Positions 41,316 to 50,823 of a stretch of DNA of 64,000 nt are shown piece by piece. Source of the stretch: Moorella sp. Hama-1 (lineage in GTDB: Bacteria > Bacillota > DSM-521 > Neomoorellales > Neomoorellaceae); the NCBI RefSeq assembly GCF_023734095.1, contig NZ_AP024620.1, positions 2,166,501 to 2,230,500 on the forward strand, in the 5' to 3' direction. Made by a program: the position numbers and the translations under genes. The notes beneath the pieces were generated by a model. That model saw only the letters and a program-made list of their open reading frames with translations, was not told where the DNA came from and did no database searches. Position 1 is the first letter of the stretch; the number at the start of each line of letters is the position of its first letter.

Positions 41316-43198
41316 CACATTCCGCACCTCTGGATATAGTTACCAACATTTTTGGGGGGCCTTAAAAAATATTCCTACCCACCACCGCTAGGTGGGAAAA
41401 GGTAGATTTCCTTACCGAACCCCGCGAGTTCAAGGGCTCTAATCACCTCCGAACCGTGGTAATTGATTAACGCCCTGTCCGGACCTTGTTTAACTACCAG
41501 GAGATAATCAAACATCTCCAGGAGTGCCCGGGCCGTAGGGTTAGTACTTTTCCTCTTGCCCGGCAGGATTAAAGGAGCCTCTTGTTGCTCCAGATTTTTT
41601 CTAACCCGATACTCCAGGTAAGCTGCCACCAGAAGGGCTAACTGAAAGACGAAGGACATGGCTTCTACCCGGTCCTTGTTTTTGAGAAAGATAGGCCCCA
41701 GGAGGACCGGCTGTTTAAGAAAACGGAACTGCCTCTCGACAGCGTTCTGTTCCTTATACTCCTTGAGCACTTCCCCGTCGGGGTAGGCTGCGGTATCCAT
41801 GAGATTGGTAATAAGGACGAAGGTGGAAGCCAGGTCCTTCTCCTGGGCCATTGCTTCCGGATCTTCATCTACCTGGATGTAGGCATGGTAAACAACTGTG
41901 TTCTGGGGCTGCTCTTCTTTCTTGGGCCGCCCCCGTTTGGCATAGCTGCTCTCTATCTCTTCAGTAACTGTACCCTTGAAGATGAAAGGTTGGTGGCGGT
42001 ATTCCTGGCAGAAGAGCTCTATGGCTTTCCTGGCATCGGCATCACAGGCGAAGGGACGCCGGGAGAGTTCCCGGGCGGCCTTTGCTAAAGTTTCCTTTTG
42101 CTTGGCCCACTTTTTTAAGAGGCTCTTCTCTTTGCGTTTATCCAAGGTCGTGGAGTGAACTACGATTAACCGGAAGTCCTTGCCGTCTATTTCCCGGACA
42201 AAGCTCTGGCTTTTATACCTGGCGGCGTCTTCCTTCTGGCTTAAATTCCCGATCTCCTGCCAGGCGCCGGTGTGAAAGGCCTCGGCTTTGATCTCCTTGT
42301 TAAGGCCAAAGTTCTCCGGTAACAGGGAGATGAATTGGAGGGCTGGTTTGTTTTCTTCCTCCTGGACCAGCAGCGCCAGGTTATCCTTGGTTACCAGGGC
42401 GCAGTCCGCCACAAAGATGATCTCTTTAAGCTTTGCCGGGCTGAAGTTTTGCACCAATTCCTCAATAACCTGAGGATACCAGGACTTATCACTCGTATTG
42501 CCGTCCAGGCTCTGACCTAAAATGGGTAACCCGTCCTTGTTTACGGTTAAACCGATGAGAAACTGCTTGAGGTCGGGGCGATGATCTTTGCTAAAACCGA
42601 AGGTGATATCTAAATCTCCTTCACCCTCATAGGCTCCCTGCACGGAAATGGAGGTAGTATCGACGTGGATGCCTTCGATAGGCACGTTGTGAGTTGCGGC
42701 GGCAGTTAAGGCAATGCTGGAGAACAACTTCTTTAACTGGCCGCTGGCGAAGAGTTTATCCAGGGCCCGACCCAAGGCGTCGTCGTTAAAATCTTCAGCC
42801 CGGATCTGTTGCTCAGTTCCAAACAAGACCTCCAGGTCCTGGTTCTCAAAAAAGCGCTCGACATGATAAAGGGCCTCCCGGTCTACTAGGAGATTAATGA
42901 TCAGCGCCTTAACCCGAGTGCCCGGGGAAAGATGGCACTGGACCGGGTCCCATTCGACTACGGCATCAATGATTTCTGTTATCTTTAGGACGTCACATAG
43001 CCTGGCGATCAGGGCTGCGGGACCGGCCCGGAAGAAGCGCATATTATCGATGGCTACGGGCATCGAACATTCCTCCAGAATTCTCTTGGAGAAATGATTC
43101 GACATGGAATTAGTAATTCCTGGTTAGAAGATTCTCTCTACTTTATTTTCTTCTGCACCTAAAAATCATTTTTAGTTGCTCACAGGGTGCGGAATGTG
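41316..43198 (-). mobile_element. IS1634-family insertion sequence, copy A
   Basis: 1883 bp bounded by inverted repeats CACATTCCGCACC (41316-41328) and GGTGCGGAATGTG (ending 43198), with one transposase gene on the minus strand. Its left flank is the ferredoxin 5' half; its right flank is the 371-bp foreign spacer, so its own two flanks are not duplicated. Confidence 0.92.
41375..43105 (-). CDS. IS1634-type transposase, copy A
   Basis: 576 residues, intact. DDE-type enzyme with HVDTTSISVQG (first Asp 149), FVADCALVTKDNL (second Asp 234), and the C-terminal YKEQNAVERQFRFLK block that supplies the Glu; an all-alpha N-terminal region precedes the catalytic core. It cuts and joins the IS ends. 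ATG 43105. Almost the same as copy B but with clustered differences, for example LLVAAYLEY here against LTLAAYLEY there. Confidence 0.93.
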   Translation of the reverse strand: MSNHFSKRILEECSMPVAIDNMRFFRAGPAALIARLCDVLKITEIIDAVVEWDPVQCHLSPGTRVKALIINLLVDREALYHVERFFENQDLEVLFGTEQQIRAEDFNDDALGRALDKLFASGQLKKLFSSIALTAAATHNVPIEGIHVDTTSISVQGAYEGEGDLDITFGFSKDHRPDLKQFLIGLTVNKDGLPILGQSLDGNTSDKSWYPQVIEELVQNFSPAKLKEIIFVADCALVTKDNLALLVQEEENKPALQFISLLPENFGLNKEIKAEAFHTGAWQEIGNLSQKEDAARYKSQSFVREIDGKDFRLIVVHSTTLDKRKEKSLLKKWAKQKETLAKAARELSRRPFACDADARKAIELFCQEYRHQPFIFKGTVTEEIESSYAKRGRPKKEEQPQNTVVYHAYIQVDEDPEAMAQEKDLASTFVLITNLMDTAAYPDGEVLKEYKEQNAVERQFRFLKQPVLLGPIFLKNKDRVEAMSFVFQLALLVAAYLEYRVRKNLEQQEAPLILPGKRKSTNPTARALLEMFDYLLVVKQGPDRALINYHGSEVIRALELAGFGKEIYLFPPSGGG

Positions 43199-43569
43199 AG
43201 ATATAACATCCCCCCTGTTAATTACCGGCAATTTTCCCCCGTCAAAGCCGGGATCTCCCGCCCGGCTTTTTATATGGCCAGGCTGCCGGCGAGCTGCAAA
43301 CTATAAAGTGATTCCCCAAGCAACTGTCCTTTTCCTGCCATCCAAGGAGGATTATAAATACAAATTTCTGGATCCAGGACATAACAGCCGCCACCCGTGT
43401 TTCCCGGAAATGCTTTCTTCCGGGATATCCGCTATAGTTTCTATCCTAAAGATGGGCCTCAACCCATCTGGAAATCGAGTTTGACGGGCGGCCATCCCCG
43501 CCCCCTCCCTCTCACTAGACATAAGGGACGGGTGATATATTAAAAAGGGCCTAATGTCTTTCAGTAGCC
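43199..43569. other. 371-bp foreign spacer between the two IS copies
   Basis: No complete gene. A plus-strand hairpin AAAGCCGGG / CCCGGCTTT with T run (43244-43272) looks like a terminator, and CCAAGGAGGATTATAAATAC (43341-43360) looks like a ribosome binding site with no good frame after it. This DNA does not match the ferredoxin gene and so came in with an IS or was left by a rearrangement. Confidence 0.6.
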
Positions 43570-45454
43570 CACATTCCGCACCTCTGGATATAGTTACCAA
43601 CGTTTTTTGGGGGGCCTTAAAAAATATTCCTACCCACCACCGCTAGGTGGGAAAAGGTAGATTTCCTTACCGAACCCCGCGAGTTCAAGGGCTCTAATCA
43701 CCTCCGAACCGTGGTAGTTGATTAACGCCCTGTCCGGACCTTGTTTAACTACCAGAAGATAATCAAACATCTCCAGGAGTGCCCGGGCCGTAGGGTTAGT
43801 GCTTTTCCTCTTGCCCGGCAGGATTAAAGGAGCCTCCTCTTGCTCCAGATTTTTCCTGACCCGGTATTCCAGGTAAGCGGCCAAAGTCAAGGCTAACTGA
43901 AAGACGAAGGACATGGCTTCTACCCGGTCCTTGTTTTTGAGAAAGATAGGCCCCAGGAGGACCGGCTGTTTAAGAAAACGGAACTGCCTCTCGACAGCGT
44001 TCTGTTCCTTATACTCCTTGAGCACTTCCCCGTCGGGGTAGGCTGCGGTATCCATGAGATTGGTAATAAGGACGAAGGTGGAAGCCAGGTCCTTCTCCTG
44101 GGCCATTGCTTCCGGATCTTCATCTACCTGGATGTAGGCATGGTAAACAACTGTGTTCTGGGGCTGCTCTTCTTTCTTGGGCCGCCCCCGTTTGGCATAG
44201 CTGCTCTCTATCTCTTCAGTAACTGTACCCTTGAAGATGAAAGGTTGGTGGCGGTATTCCTGGCAGAAGAGCTCTATGGCTTTCCTGGCATCGGCATCAC
44301 AGGCGAAGGGACGCCGGGAGAGTTCCCGGGCGGCCTTTGCTAAAGTTTCCTTTTGCTTGGCCCACTTTTTTAAGAGGCTCTTCTCTTTGCGTTTATCCAA
44401 GGTCGTGGAGTGAACTACGATTAACCGGAAGTCCTTGCCGTCTATTTCCCGGACAAAGCTCTGGCTTTTATACCTGGCGGCGTCTTTCTTCTGGCTTAAA
44501 TTCCCGATCTCCTGGCAGGAGCCGGTGCGGAAGGCCTCGGCTTTGCTCTCCTTGTTAAGGCCGAAGTTCTCCGGCAACAGGGAGATGAATTGGAGGGCTG
44601 GTTTATCTTCCTCCTCTTGAACCAGCAGCGCCAGGTTATCCTTGGTTACCAGGGCGCAGTCCGCCACGAAGATGATCTCTTTAAGCTTTGCCGGGCTGAA
44701 ATTCTGGGCCAGTTCCGCAATCACCTGGGGATACCAGGACTTATCGCTGGTATTGCCGTCCAGGCTCTGACCTAAAAGGGGTAACCCATCCTTGTTTACG
44801 GTCAAGCCGATGAGAAACTGCTTGAGGTCGGGGCGATGATCTTTGCTAAAACCGAAGGTGATAGCTAAATCTCCTTCGCCCTCATAGGCTCCCTGCACGG
44901 AAATGGAGGTGGTATCCACATGGAGGCCCTCGATGGACACGTTATGGGTAGCGGCGGCGGTTAAGGCAATGGTAGAGAACAGCTTCTTCAGCTGGCCACT
45001 GGCGAAGAGTTTATCCAGGGCTCGACCCAAGGCGTCGTCGTTAAAATCTTCAGCCCGGATCTGTTGCTCAGTTCCAAACAAGACCTCCAGGTCCTGGTTC
45101 TCAAAAAAGCGCTCGACATGATAAAGGGCCTCTCGGTCGACCAGGAGATTAATGATCAGCGCCTTAACCCGAGTACCCGGGGAAAGATGGCACTGGACCG
45201 GGTCCCAGTCGACAATGGCATCAATAATTTCAGCTATCTTCAAGAGATCACAAAGCCTGGCGATCAGGGCTGCGGGACCGGCATGGAAGAAGCGCATATT
45301 ATCGATGGCTACAGGCATCGAACATTCCTCCAGAATTCTCTTAGAGGAATGATTCGACATGGAATTAGTAATTCCTGGTTAGAAGATTCTCTCTACTTTT
45401 ATTTTCTTCTGCACCTAAAAAATATTTTTAGTTGCTCACAGGGTGCGGAATGTG
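43570..45454 (-). mobile_element. IS1634-family insertion sequence, copy B
   Basis: 1885 bp with the same terminal repeats as copy A (43570-43582 and ending 45454), same orientation. Left flank is the 371-bp spacer; right flank is the ferredoxin 3' half. Confidence 0.92.
43630..45360 (-). CDS. IS1634-type transposase, copy B
   Basis: 576 residues, intact, same catalytic Asp and Glu motifs as copy A. By eye about 595 bp in the centre of the gene (43892-44486) are identical to copy A (41637-42231), whereas both sides carry scattered substitutions (GLHVDT against GIHVDT; ELAQNFS against ELVQNFS). The pattern suggests gene conversion between two older copies. Confidence 0.93.
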   Translation of the reverse strand: MSNHSSKRILEECSMPVAIDNMRFFHAGPAALIARLCDLLKIAEIIDAIVDWDPVQCHLSPGTRVKALIINLLVDREALYHVERFFENQDLEVLFGTEQQIRAEDFNDDALGRALDKLFASGQLKKLFSTIALTAAATHNVSIEGLHVDTTSISVQGAYEGEGDLAITFGFSKDHRPDLKQFLIGLTVNKDGLPLLGQSLDGNTSDKSWYPQVIAELAQNFSPAKLKEIIFVADCALVTKDNLALLVQEEEDKPALQFISLLPENFGLNKESKAEAFRTGSCQEIGNLSQKKDAARYKSQSFVREIDGKDFRLIVVHSTTLDKRKEKSLLKKWAKQKETLAKAARELSRRPFACDADARKAIELFCQEYRHQPFIFKGTVTEEIESSYAKRGRPKKEEQPQNTVVYHAYIQVDEDPEAMAQEKDLASTFVLITNLMDTAAYPDGEVLKEYKEQNAVERQFRFLKQPVLLGPIFLKNKDRVEAMSFVFQLALTLAAYLEYRVRKNLEQEEAPLILPGKRKSTNPTARALLEMFDYLLVVKQGPDRALINYHGSEVIRALELAGFGKEIYLFPPSGGG

Positions 45455-45457
45455 AGT

Positions 45458-45577
45458 TTTGACTGGGATGATGAGGGCCTCTCCCATACCATCGTCGATG
45501 AAGTGCCCGATGATGCCGAGGACTGCGCCCGGGAATCCATTGATTCCTGCCCCACTGAGGCCATCAAAGAAGTCTAG
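45458..45577 (+). pseudogene. Ferredoxin, 3' fragment
   Basis: Codes FDWDDEGLSHTIVDEVPDDA then EDCARESIDSCPTEAIKEV and stop: the acidic middle and C-terminal half of the ferredoxin begun at 41240, with the SCPTEAI motif typical of the second half. The FD codons repeat the last two codons of the 5' fragment, as expected from a target-site duplication (TTTTGAC). It has no start of its own. Confidence 0.88.
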
Positions 45578-45594
45578 GCGCTATATTCCATAGC

Positions 45595-45636
45595 CACTAA
45601 AAAAGGGAGCCGCGGCTCCCTTTTTTAGTGGACCAT
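45595..45636. terminator. Bidirectional terminator
   Basis: CACTAAAAAAGGGAGCC / GGCTCCCTTTTTTAGTG, a long perfect stem with A/T arms serving the ferredoxin remnant (plus) and the DUF3243 gene (minus), whose stop lies within it. Confidence 0.85.
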
Positions 45637-45900
45637 GTCCTCCTGGCGGCGACCGTCGCTCACCATCCTGGTAACCAGGGCCGCCAGCACCTGGCGTTCC
45701 TCCTCATCGGCCACGTCCCAGAGCTCCTTCAGGACCCTTTGCTCCCGGTTCAGGGGGTCAACATGATCAGCCAGCCAGTTTCCCAAGCGCAGGGCGATCC
45801 CGTTCATGGTCCTTTCCTCGAAACCCAGTTTCTCACCCAGGTTGACGACCAGGGAAAGGGAATCCTTCCACTTCTCCCAGCTTTTCTCTTCCTGTGGCAT
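45625..45900 (-). CDS. DUF3243 family protein
   Basis: 91 residues. WEKWKDSLSLVVNLGEKLGF (8-27), then GIALRLGNWLADHVDPLNREQRVLKELWDVADEEERQ in the family order (key residues G, N, D-P, R-E-Q, L-W). DUF3243 (YmfJ-like) proteins are small helical Firmicute proteins of unknown function, often in sporulating species. GGAGGTGAAGGC precedes ATG 45900. Single gene. Confidence 0.85.
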   Translation of the reverse strand: MPQEEKSWEKWKDSLSLVVNLGEKLGFEERTMNGIALRLGNWLADHVDPLNREQRVLKELWDVADEEERQVLAALVTRMVSDGRRQEDMVH

Positions 45901-46139
45901 GCCTTCACCTCCAGTGGCGAAAATACCCGGGGTTACTGGTTATCAGTACTTAATTTCTCAGTATAGTTTGGGTTTGCCGGAGTTACTTTATGTAGGTTCT
46001 GGGGTCGATTTAATATGAATCTGATTCTGGAGGATAAGGTGGCGCGGCCAGCCTGAGGCCTGATCGGAAGCAATAGATCTTGACACGGGCTGGTAAAAGG
46101 TGAAAAATATACCTAGAATAAATAAAGGAGATGGTTGCC

Positions 46140-46712
46140 TTGGAACTCTACGCCGCCATGAAGGCCCGGCGGAGCATCCGCAAATTCAAACCCGACCCGG
46201 TGCCCAGGGAGTTAATCGCCCGCATCCTGGAGATGGCTACCTGGTCGCCCTCAGGCCTCAACTGGCAACAATGGCACTTCCTGGTGGTGACCGGCCCCAA
46301 AAAGGACGAGCTGGCCCGGAGCTACGGCCGGATCGTCGAATTTGGCATGCCGCCGGCAGGCCAGCGTAACCCCCAGCAGGAAGGTTTCCTGCAGTGGGCT
46401 AAAACCCTGGGCGGGGCGCCGGTGGCCATTGTCGCCTTGAGCCCGGCCCACGGCCAGCCAGGCACCCGCAAGATGAACCTGGAAAGCGTGGCCTCGGCCT
46501 TCAGCCACCTCCTCCTGGCCGCCACCAATGAAGGTTTGGGCACCTGCTGGATGACCGGGCCCCTGGATAATGAACCAGAATTGCGCAAAGTCCTGGCCCT
46601 TCCCGACGATAAGGAAATTGTCGCCGTCACGCCCCTGGGTTACCCCGCCGAGAGCCCGGCGGCGGCCCCGCGGAAAAGCCTGGACGAGGTCGTTACCTGG
46701 ATCGGTTTTTAA
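46140..46712 (+). CDS. Nitroreductase-family flavoprotein
   Basis: 190 residues. MKARRSIRKFKPDPVP (FMN-binding Arg pair), ATWSPSGLNWQQWHFLVVTG, and GLGTCWMTGPLDNEPELRKVL with LGYPAESP near the C-terminus, all typical of FMN-dependent NAD(P)H nitro/flavin reductases. It forms homodimers; natural substrate unknown. TTG 46140 has GGAG 9 bases before it, while ATG 46131 touches that site and is unlikely. A terminator follows at 46735. Confidence 0.9.
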   Translation: MELYAAMKARRSIRKFKPDPVPRELIARILEMATWSPSGLNWQQWHFLVVTGPKKDELARSYGRIVEFGMPPAGQRNPQQEGFLQWAKTLGGAPVAIVALSPAHGQPGTRKMNLESVASAFSHLLLAATNEGLGTCWMTGPLDNEPELRKVLALPDDKEIVAVTPLGYPAESPAAAPRKSLDEVVTWIGF

Positions 46713-46734
46713 GTATAACTTATAGTCATATCTG

Positions 46735-46760
46735 GAGGCGCCTACCAGCGCCTCTTTTCT
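46735..46760 (+). terminator. Terminator of the nitroreductase gene
   Basis: GAGGCGC / GCGCCTC around CTACCA, then TTTTCTT. Confidence 0.75.
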
Positions 46761-46789
46761 TATCCGTTTCTTATACGTCCTTCTAAACA

Positions 46790-46975
46790 GGGTTCTACCA
46801 AAAATTGTTGCCGCTAGTCAGGCGGTAATCCGGAGATAAAGCCAAGCCGCCACCGCCGCTTAAGCAACTGAGCGCATAGTTTGCTAGCCGAGAACCACCG
46901 GAGCCCTGAGCTGTACCTCCAGCCCCAAGCCAATATTTTCATACCTTCGCTGGTGGGGGCACCAGCCTAATTTTT
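46790..46975 (+). repeat. Dispersed intergenic repeat, copy 5
   Basis: Most complete copy: TTCTACCAAAAATTGTTGCC (46793-46812), then CCGCTTAAGCAACTGAGCGC, AGTTTGCTAGCCGAGAACCA, CCGGAGCC, GAGCTGTACCTCCAGCCCC, TATTTTCATACCTTCGCTGG and GGGGGCACCAGCC. It fills most of the 327-bp gap before polA, where no gene is present. Confidence 0.72.
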
Positions 46976-47039
46976 AAATTGCTTCCGGCGCCGGAAAAAG
47001 ATAAAATATAGGCAGTCCTATGTAAAAGAAGGGTGATTA

Positions 47040-49718
47040 ATGCCCGCTAAAACCGCCAGCTTGCTCCTGGTTGATGGTAACAGCGTCATCCACCGGGCCT
47101 TTCATGCCCTGCCGCCCCTGCAGACCAGGGAAGGCGTCCGTACCAACGCCGTCTATGGCTTTGCCACCATGCTGCAGAAGGCCCGGGACATGGTTAAGCC
47201 CGATTATATAATTGTGGCCTTTGACCACAGCAAGGTTACCTTTCGCAACGATCTGTACGATAAATATAAAGGAACCCGGCCAGAGACCGATCCGGAACTG
47301 CGGCCCCAGTTCGCCCTGGTCAAGCGCCTCCTGGCTGCCTGGAACCTAGCCAGTTGTGAAGCTGAGGGCTATGAGGCCGACGACCTTATCGGCACCCTGA
47401 GCCGCCAGGGGGCGGAGGCAGGTGTGGAAGTTATTATCCTTACCGGGGACCGGGATGCCCTGCAGCTGGTGGGGAACCAGGTGAAGGTCCTCCTCATGCG
47501 GCGCGGCCTCTCCCAGGTGGAGGCCATCGACAGGGAAGCCATCCGGAAGAACTACGGCCTGCAGCCGCAGCAATTAATCGATGTCAAAGCCCTTATGGGC
47601 GATACCTCGGATAATATCCCGGGGGTACCCGGCATCGGAGAGAAGACGGCCGTCCAGCTCGTCCGCCAGTACGGCGATCTGGAGGGGGTCCTGGCCCATG
47701 CCGGGGAGGTAAGGGGGCGCCGGGTGGCGGAAAACCTGATGACTTACGCCGGCCAGGCGCGCCTGGCCCGGCGCCTGGCCACCATTGACTGCCACGCCCC
47801 CGTCACCCTGGACCTGGACGGGTGCTGCAACCGGCCCCCGGATTATGAGGCCGTCCTGGCCCTCTATAAAGAACTGGAGTTTCACAGCCTGGTTAAGGAT
47901 GTTTTACAGGCCATGGGACAGGAGGAAGGGCAGACCCCGGCGGAAACGACTACCGTCCAGGGCCTGGAGCTGCCGAAACCCCTGACTCTGGGCGGCCTGG
48001 AAGACCTGGCGGACCTGGTAGAGCGGCTGGTCGGGGAAGATGAGGTGGCCCTGGAGCTGGTCTTAAACAGCCCCAACTACCTGGAGGCCGCAGCCGTAGC
48101 CCTGGGGTTAGCCTGGGAAGGCGGGGTGGCGGTCCTGGGCACCGCCGGGATACCGGCCGCTGCCTTGGCCGGGACCCTGGCGCCCCTCCTCCAGGCCGCC
48201 CCTGTCTTCCATGACGCCAAGGCGGCCCTGGTATGGCTGGGTAACGCCGGGGCGCAGGCGGCCGATCCCGGCGGCGACACCATGGTGGCCGGTTACCTGT
48301 TAAATCCTACGGCCTCACGCCACGATCTACCGGAACTCTGCCTGGAACACCTGAACCTGGCCCTGGTAGAAGGGGATTCCCTGCAACTGGCAGTAGCCCG
48401 GCGGGCGGAGGCCATCAGGCTGCTGCACCGGGAACTGGTGGCCAAGCTCCAGGCGGCCGGCATGGAGAACCTCTACCGGCGGGTAGAGTTACCCCTGACC
48501 CGGGTGCTGGGGGCCATGGAGAGCTATGGTGTAGCCGTAGATATGGAAGCCCTGGACCTTATGGGGAGCGAACTGGATGGCGGCCTGGCGGCCCTGACGG
48601 AGGCCATCTACGAGCTGGCCGGGGAGAGGTTTAACCTGAACTCCCCCAAACAGCTGGCCGTCATCCTCTTTGAAAAACTGGGCCTGCCGCCGGTCAAACG
48701 CACCAAGACCGGTTTTTCTACCGACGCCGCCGTCCTGGAAGAACTGGCCTATAAACACCCCATCGCTGCCAAACTGGTCGAATATCGCCAGCTGGCGAAA
48801 TTGAAATCGACCTATGTCGACGGTTTGAAGCCCCTGGTTAATCCCCAAACCGGTAGCCTGCACACCAGTTTCAACCAGACGGTAACGGCTACCGGCCGTC
48901 TCTCCAGCAGTGAGCCCAACCTCCAGAATATCCCGGTGCGCCTGGAACTGGGCCGGCGCCTGCGCAAGGCCTTTGTCCCCCATGGCCCCGGCCGGTTACT
49001 CCTGGCGGCCGATTACTCCCAGATCGAGCTGCGGGTCCTGGCCCATATTGCCGGGGACCCGGCCATGATCGACGCCTTCCGTCGGGGCGAAGATATCCAT
49101 GCCCGGACGGCGGCCGAGGTCTTCGGGGTACCCCTGGACGAGGTAACGCCGGCCATACGGCGCAGCGCCAAGGCGGTGAACTTCGGCATTGTCTACGGCA
49201 TCAGCGACTTTGGCCTGAGCCGGGATCTGGGCATCAGCCGCGCCGAAGCCCATGATTATATCACGCGCTACTTCCAGCGCTACCCGCGGATTAAGGCCTA
49301 CCTGGATGAAGTCGTCGCCCGGGCGCGACAGGAGGGTTATGTCACCACCCTCCTGGGTCGCCGCCGCTACCTGCCGGACCTCTTTAGCTCCAACCGCAAC
49401 GTCCGCAGCTTCGGCGAGCGCACGGCCATGAACACCCCCATCCAGGGCACGGCCGCCGACATCATCAAAGTGGCCATGGTCAAGATCGCTCGCCTGCTGG
49501 AAGAAGAATACCCGGCTACCAGGATGATCCTCCAAGTCCACGACGAACTTATCTTTGATGTCCCGGAGGAGGAACTGCCGGCCGTGGCCGCCCTGGTCAA
49601 GGAGGCCATGGAGCACACCCTGGAACTCCAGGTCCCCCTCCAGGTGGATTTAAAGGCCGGCCCCAACTGGTACGACCTGGAGCCTTATAAGGCGGCCCCA
49701 GGTAAACCAATTAGATGA
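47040..49718 (+). CDS. polA: DNA polymerase I
   Basis: 892 residues. 5'-3' exonuclease domain 1-290 (LLLVDGNSVIHRAFHALPPL; acidic cluster EGYEADDLIG and TGDRDALQLV), a middle domain, and a family A polymerase domain with DYSQIELRVLAH (motif A), RRSAKAVNFGIVYG (motif B) and QVHDELIF (motif C). In the middle domain the exonuclease DxE motif is replaced (VALELVLNSPNYL), so 3'-5' proofreading is probably lost as in many thermophilic relatives. It fills gaps and repairs DNA. First gene of the polA-mutM-ytaF-coaE run. Confidence 0.97.
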   Translation: MPAKTASLLLVDGNSVIHRAFHALPPLQTREGVRTNAVYGFATMLQKARDMVKPDYIIVAFDHSKVTFRNDLYDKYKGTRPETDPELRPQFALVKRLLAAWNLASCEAEGYEADDLIGTLSRQGAEAGVEVIILTGDRDALQLVGNQVKVLLMRRGLSQVEAIDREAIRKNYGLQPQQLIDVKALMGDTSDNIPGVPGIGEKTAVQLVRQYGDLEGVLAHAGEVRGRRVAENLMTYAGQARLARRLATIDCHAPVTLDLDGCCNRPPDYEAVLALYKELEFHSLVKDVLQAMGQEEGQTPAETTTVQGLELPKPLTLGGLEDLADLVERLVGEDEVALELVLNSPNYLEAAAVALGLAWEGGVAVLGTAGIPAAALAGTLAPLLQAAPVFHDAKAALVWLGNAGAQAADPGGDTMVAGYLLNPTASRHDLPELCLEHLNLALVEGDSLQLAVARRAEAIRLLHRELVAKLQAAGMENLYRRVELPLTRVLGAMESYGVAVDMEALDLMGSELDGGLAALTEAIYELAGERFNLNSPKQLAVILFEKLGLPPVKRTKTGFSTDAAVLEELAYKHPIAAKLVEYRQLAKLKSTYVDGLKPLVNPQTGSLHTSFNQTVTATGRLSSSEPNLQNIPVRLELGRRLRKAFVPHGPGRLLLAADYSQIELRVLAHIAGDPAMIDAFRRGEDIHARTAAEVFGVPLDEVTPAIRRSAKAVNFGIVYGISDFGLSRDLGISRAEAHDYITRYFQRYPRIKAYLDEVVARARQEGYVTTLLGRRRYLPDLFSSNRNVRSFGERTAMNTPIQGTAADIIKVAMVKIARLLEEEYPATRMILQVHDELIFDVPEEELPAVAALVKEAMEHTLELQVPLQVDLKAGPNWYDLEPYKAAPGKPIR

Positions 49719-49729
49719 CTTACATGCCA

Positions 49730-49840
49730 CCAGGCGACAACAGCAGATAAATTCAAGCCACCCCCGCCGTCGAGCAAGGCTGAGCGCCAAGTTTGCTCGC
49801 CGAGAACCACCGGAGCCCGGAGCTGTACCCCCAGCTCGTT
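49730..49840 (+). repeat. Dispersed intergenic repeat, copy 6
   Basis: GAGCGCCAAGTTTGCTCGCC, GAGAACCACCGGAGCCCGGA, GCTGTACCCCCAGC, at about 49782-49834, in the polA-mutM gap. Confidence 0.72.
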
Positions 49841-49900
49841 CAAAGATGCCAACAATAACCACTCTGTGCAGAACCTTTTTACGGAGGCTACAAAGTTTAG

Positions 49901-50725
49901 ATGCCCGAATTACCGGAAGTAGAAACCATCAAACGTACCTTAAGTCCCTATATCCAGGGGCAAATAATCGCCAGGGTGGCCATCCACCACCCTGGCGTTA
50001 TTGCTGCCCCCGACCCGGACTCCTTCACCCGTTTACTGACCGGCCGGGAAATCTTCGGCCTGGGCCGCCGGGGCAAGTACCTGTTGCTGCACCTGGCGGG
50101 GGAATACTGTCTCCTGGCCCACCTGCGTATGACCGGGCGATTAGTCCTGGTGGACGAGGCGGCACCCCTGGAACCCCATACCCATGTGGTCTTTACCCTG
50201 GCCGGCGGCTCCACCCTGCGTTGGGTGGACACCCGCCGCTTCGGCCGCCTCTACCTGGTCAAGGAAGGAGAGGTCGAAAACACGGCCGGCGTAGGGGAAC
50301 TGGGGCCGGAACCCCTGGACCCGTCCTTTGACGCCCCGGCCCTGGCGGCTATTCTCGCCGGCCGGCGCCGGCCCCTGAAACAGGTCCTCCTGGACCAGCG
50401 TCTGGTGGCCGGACTGGGTAATATTTACGCCGATGAGGCTCTCTTCGCCGCCGGCCTGGACCCCCGGCGGCCGGCGGCCTCCCTGAATCTGGAGGAAGTA
50501 GCCAGCCTGCACGGGGCCATGCGCGCTGTCCTGGAGCAGGGGATCGCCAACCGCGGCACCTCCATCAGGGATTACGTCGACGGTAGTGGGCGCCAGGGCA
50601 GTAACCAGGAACACCTCCAGGTTTACGGCCGGACCGGCCGGCCCTGTCCCCACTGCGGGCAGCCCCTGGAACGGGTGCGCCTCGGCGGTCGCAGCACCCA
50701 CTTTTGCCCCCGCTGTCAGGTATAA
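49901..50725 (+). CDS. mutM: Formamidopyrimidine-DNA glycosylase
   Basis: 274 residues. N-terminal MPELPEVET supplies the catalytic Pro2 and Glu3; the helix-two-turn-helix contains GLGNIYADEALF; LQVYGRTGRPCPHCGQPL with FCPRCQ forms the C-terminal zinc finger (four Cys). It removes 8-oxoguanine and other oxidised purines from DNA. It sits between polA and ytaF/coaE, a conserved Firmicute order. Confidence 0.97.
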   Translation: MPELPEVETIKRTLSPYIQGQIIARVAIHHPGVIAAPDPDSFTRLLTGREIFGLGRRGKYLLLHLAGEYCLLAHLRMTGRLVLVDEAAPLEPHTHVVFTLAGGSTLRWVDTRRFGRLYLVKEGEVENTAGVGELGPEPLDPSFDAPALAAILAGRRRPLKQVLLDQRLVAGLGNIYADEALFAAGLDPRRPAASLNLEEVASLHGAMRAVLEQGIANRGTSIRDYVDGSGRQGSNQEHLQVYGRTGRPCPHCGQPLERVRLGGRSTHFCPRCQV

Positions 50726-50823
50726 GATAACCTGGAACCCCCGCCAGAACATGACAGGCACGAATACCCCCGCGCTGCGTATATTGTTAGAGAAACAACG
50801 GGGTAAAGGTGGGATAATCTGCC

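Noticed and set aside
43352-43600. 82-codon frame in the IS spacer
   Set aside because: No recognisable motif, runs into the IS end, and the spacer looks noncoding.
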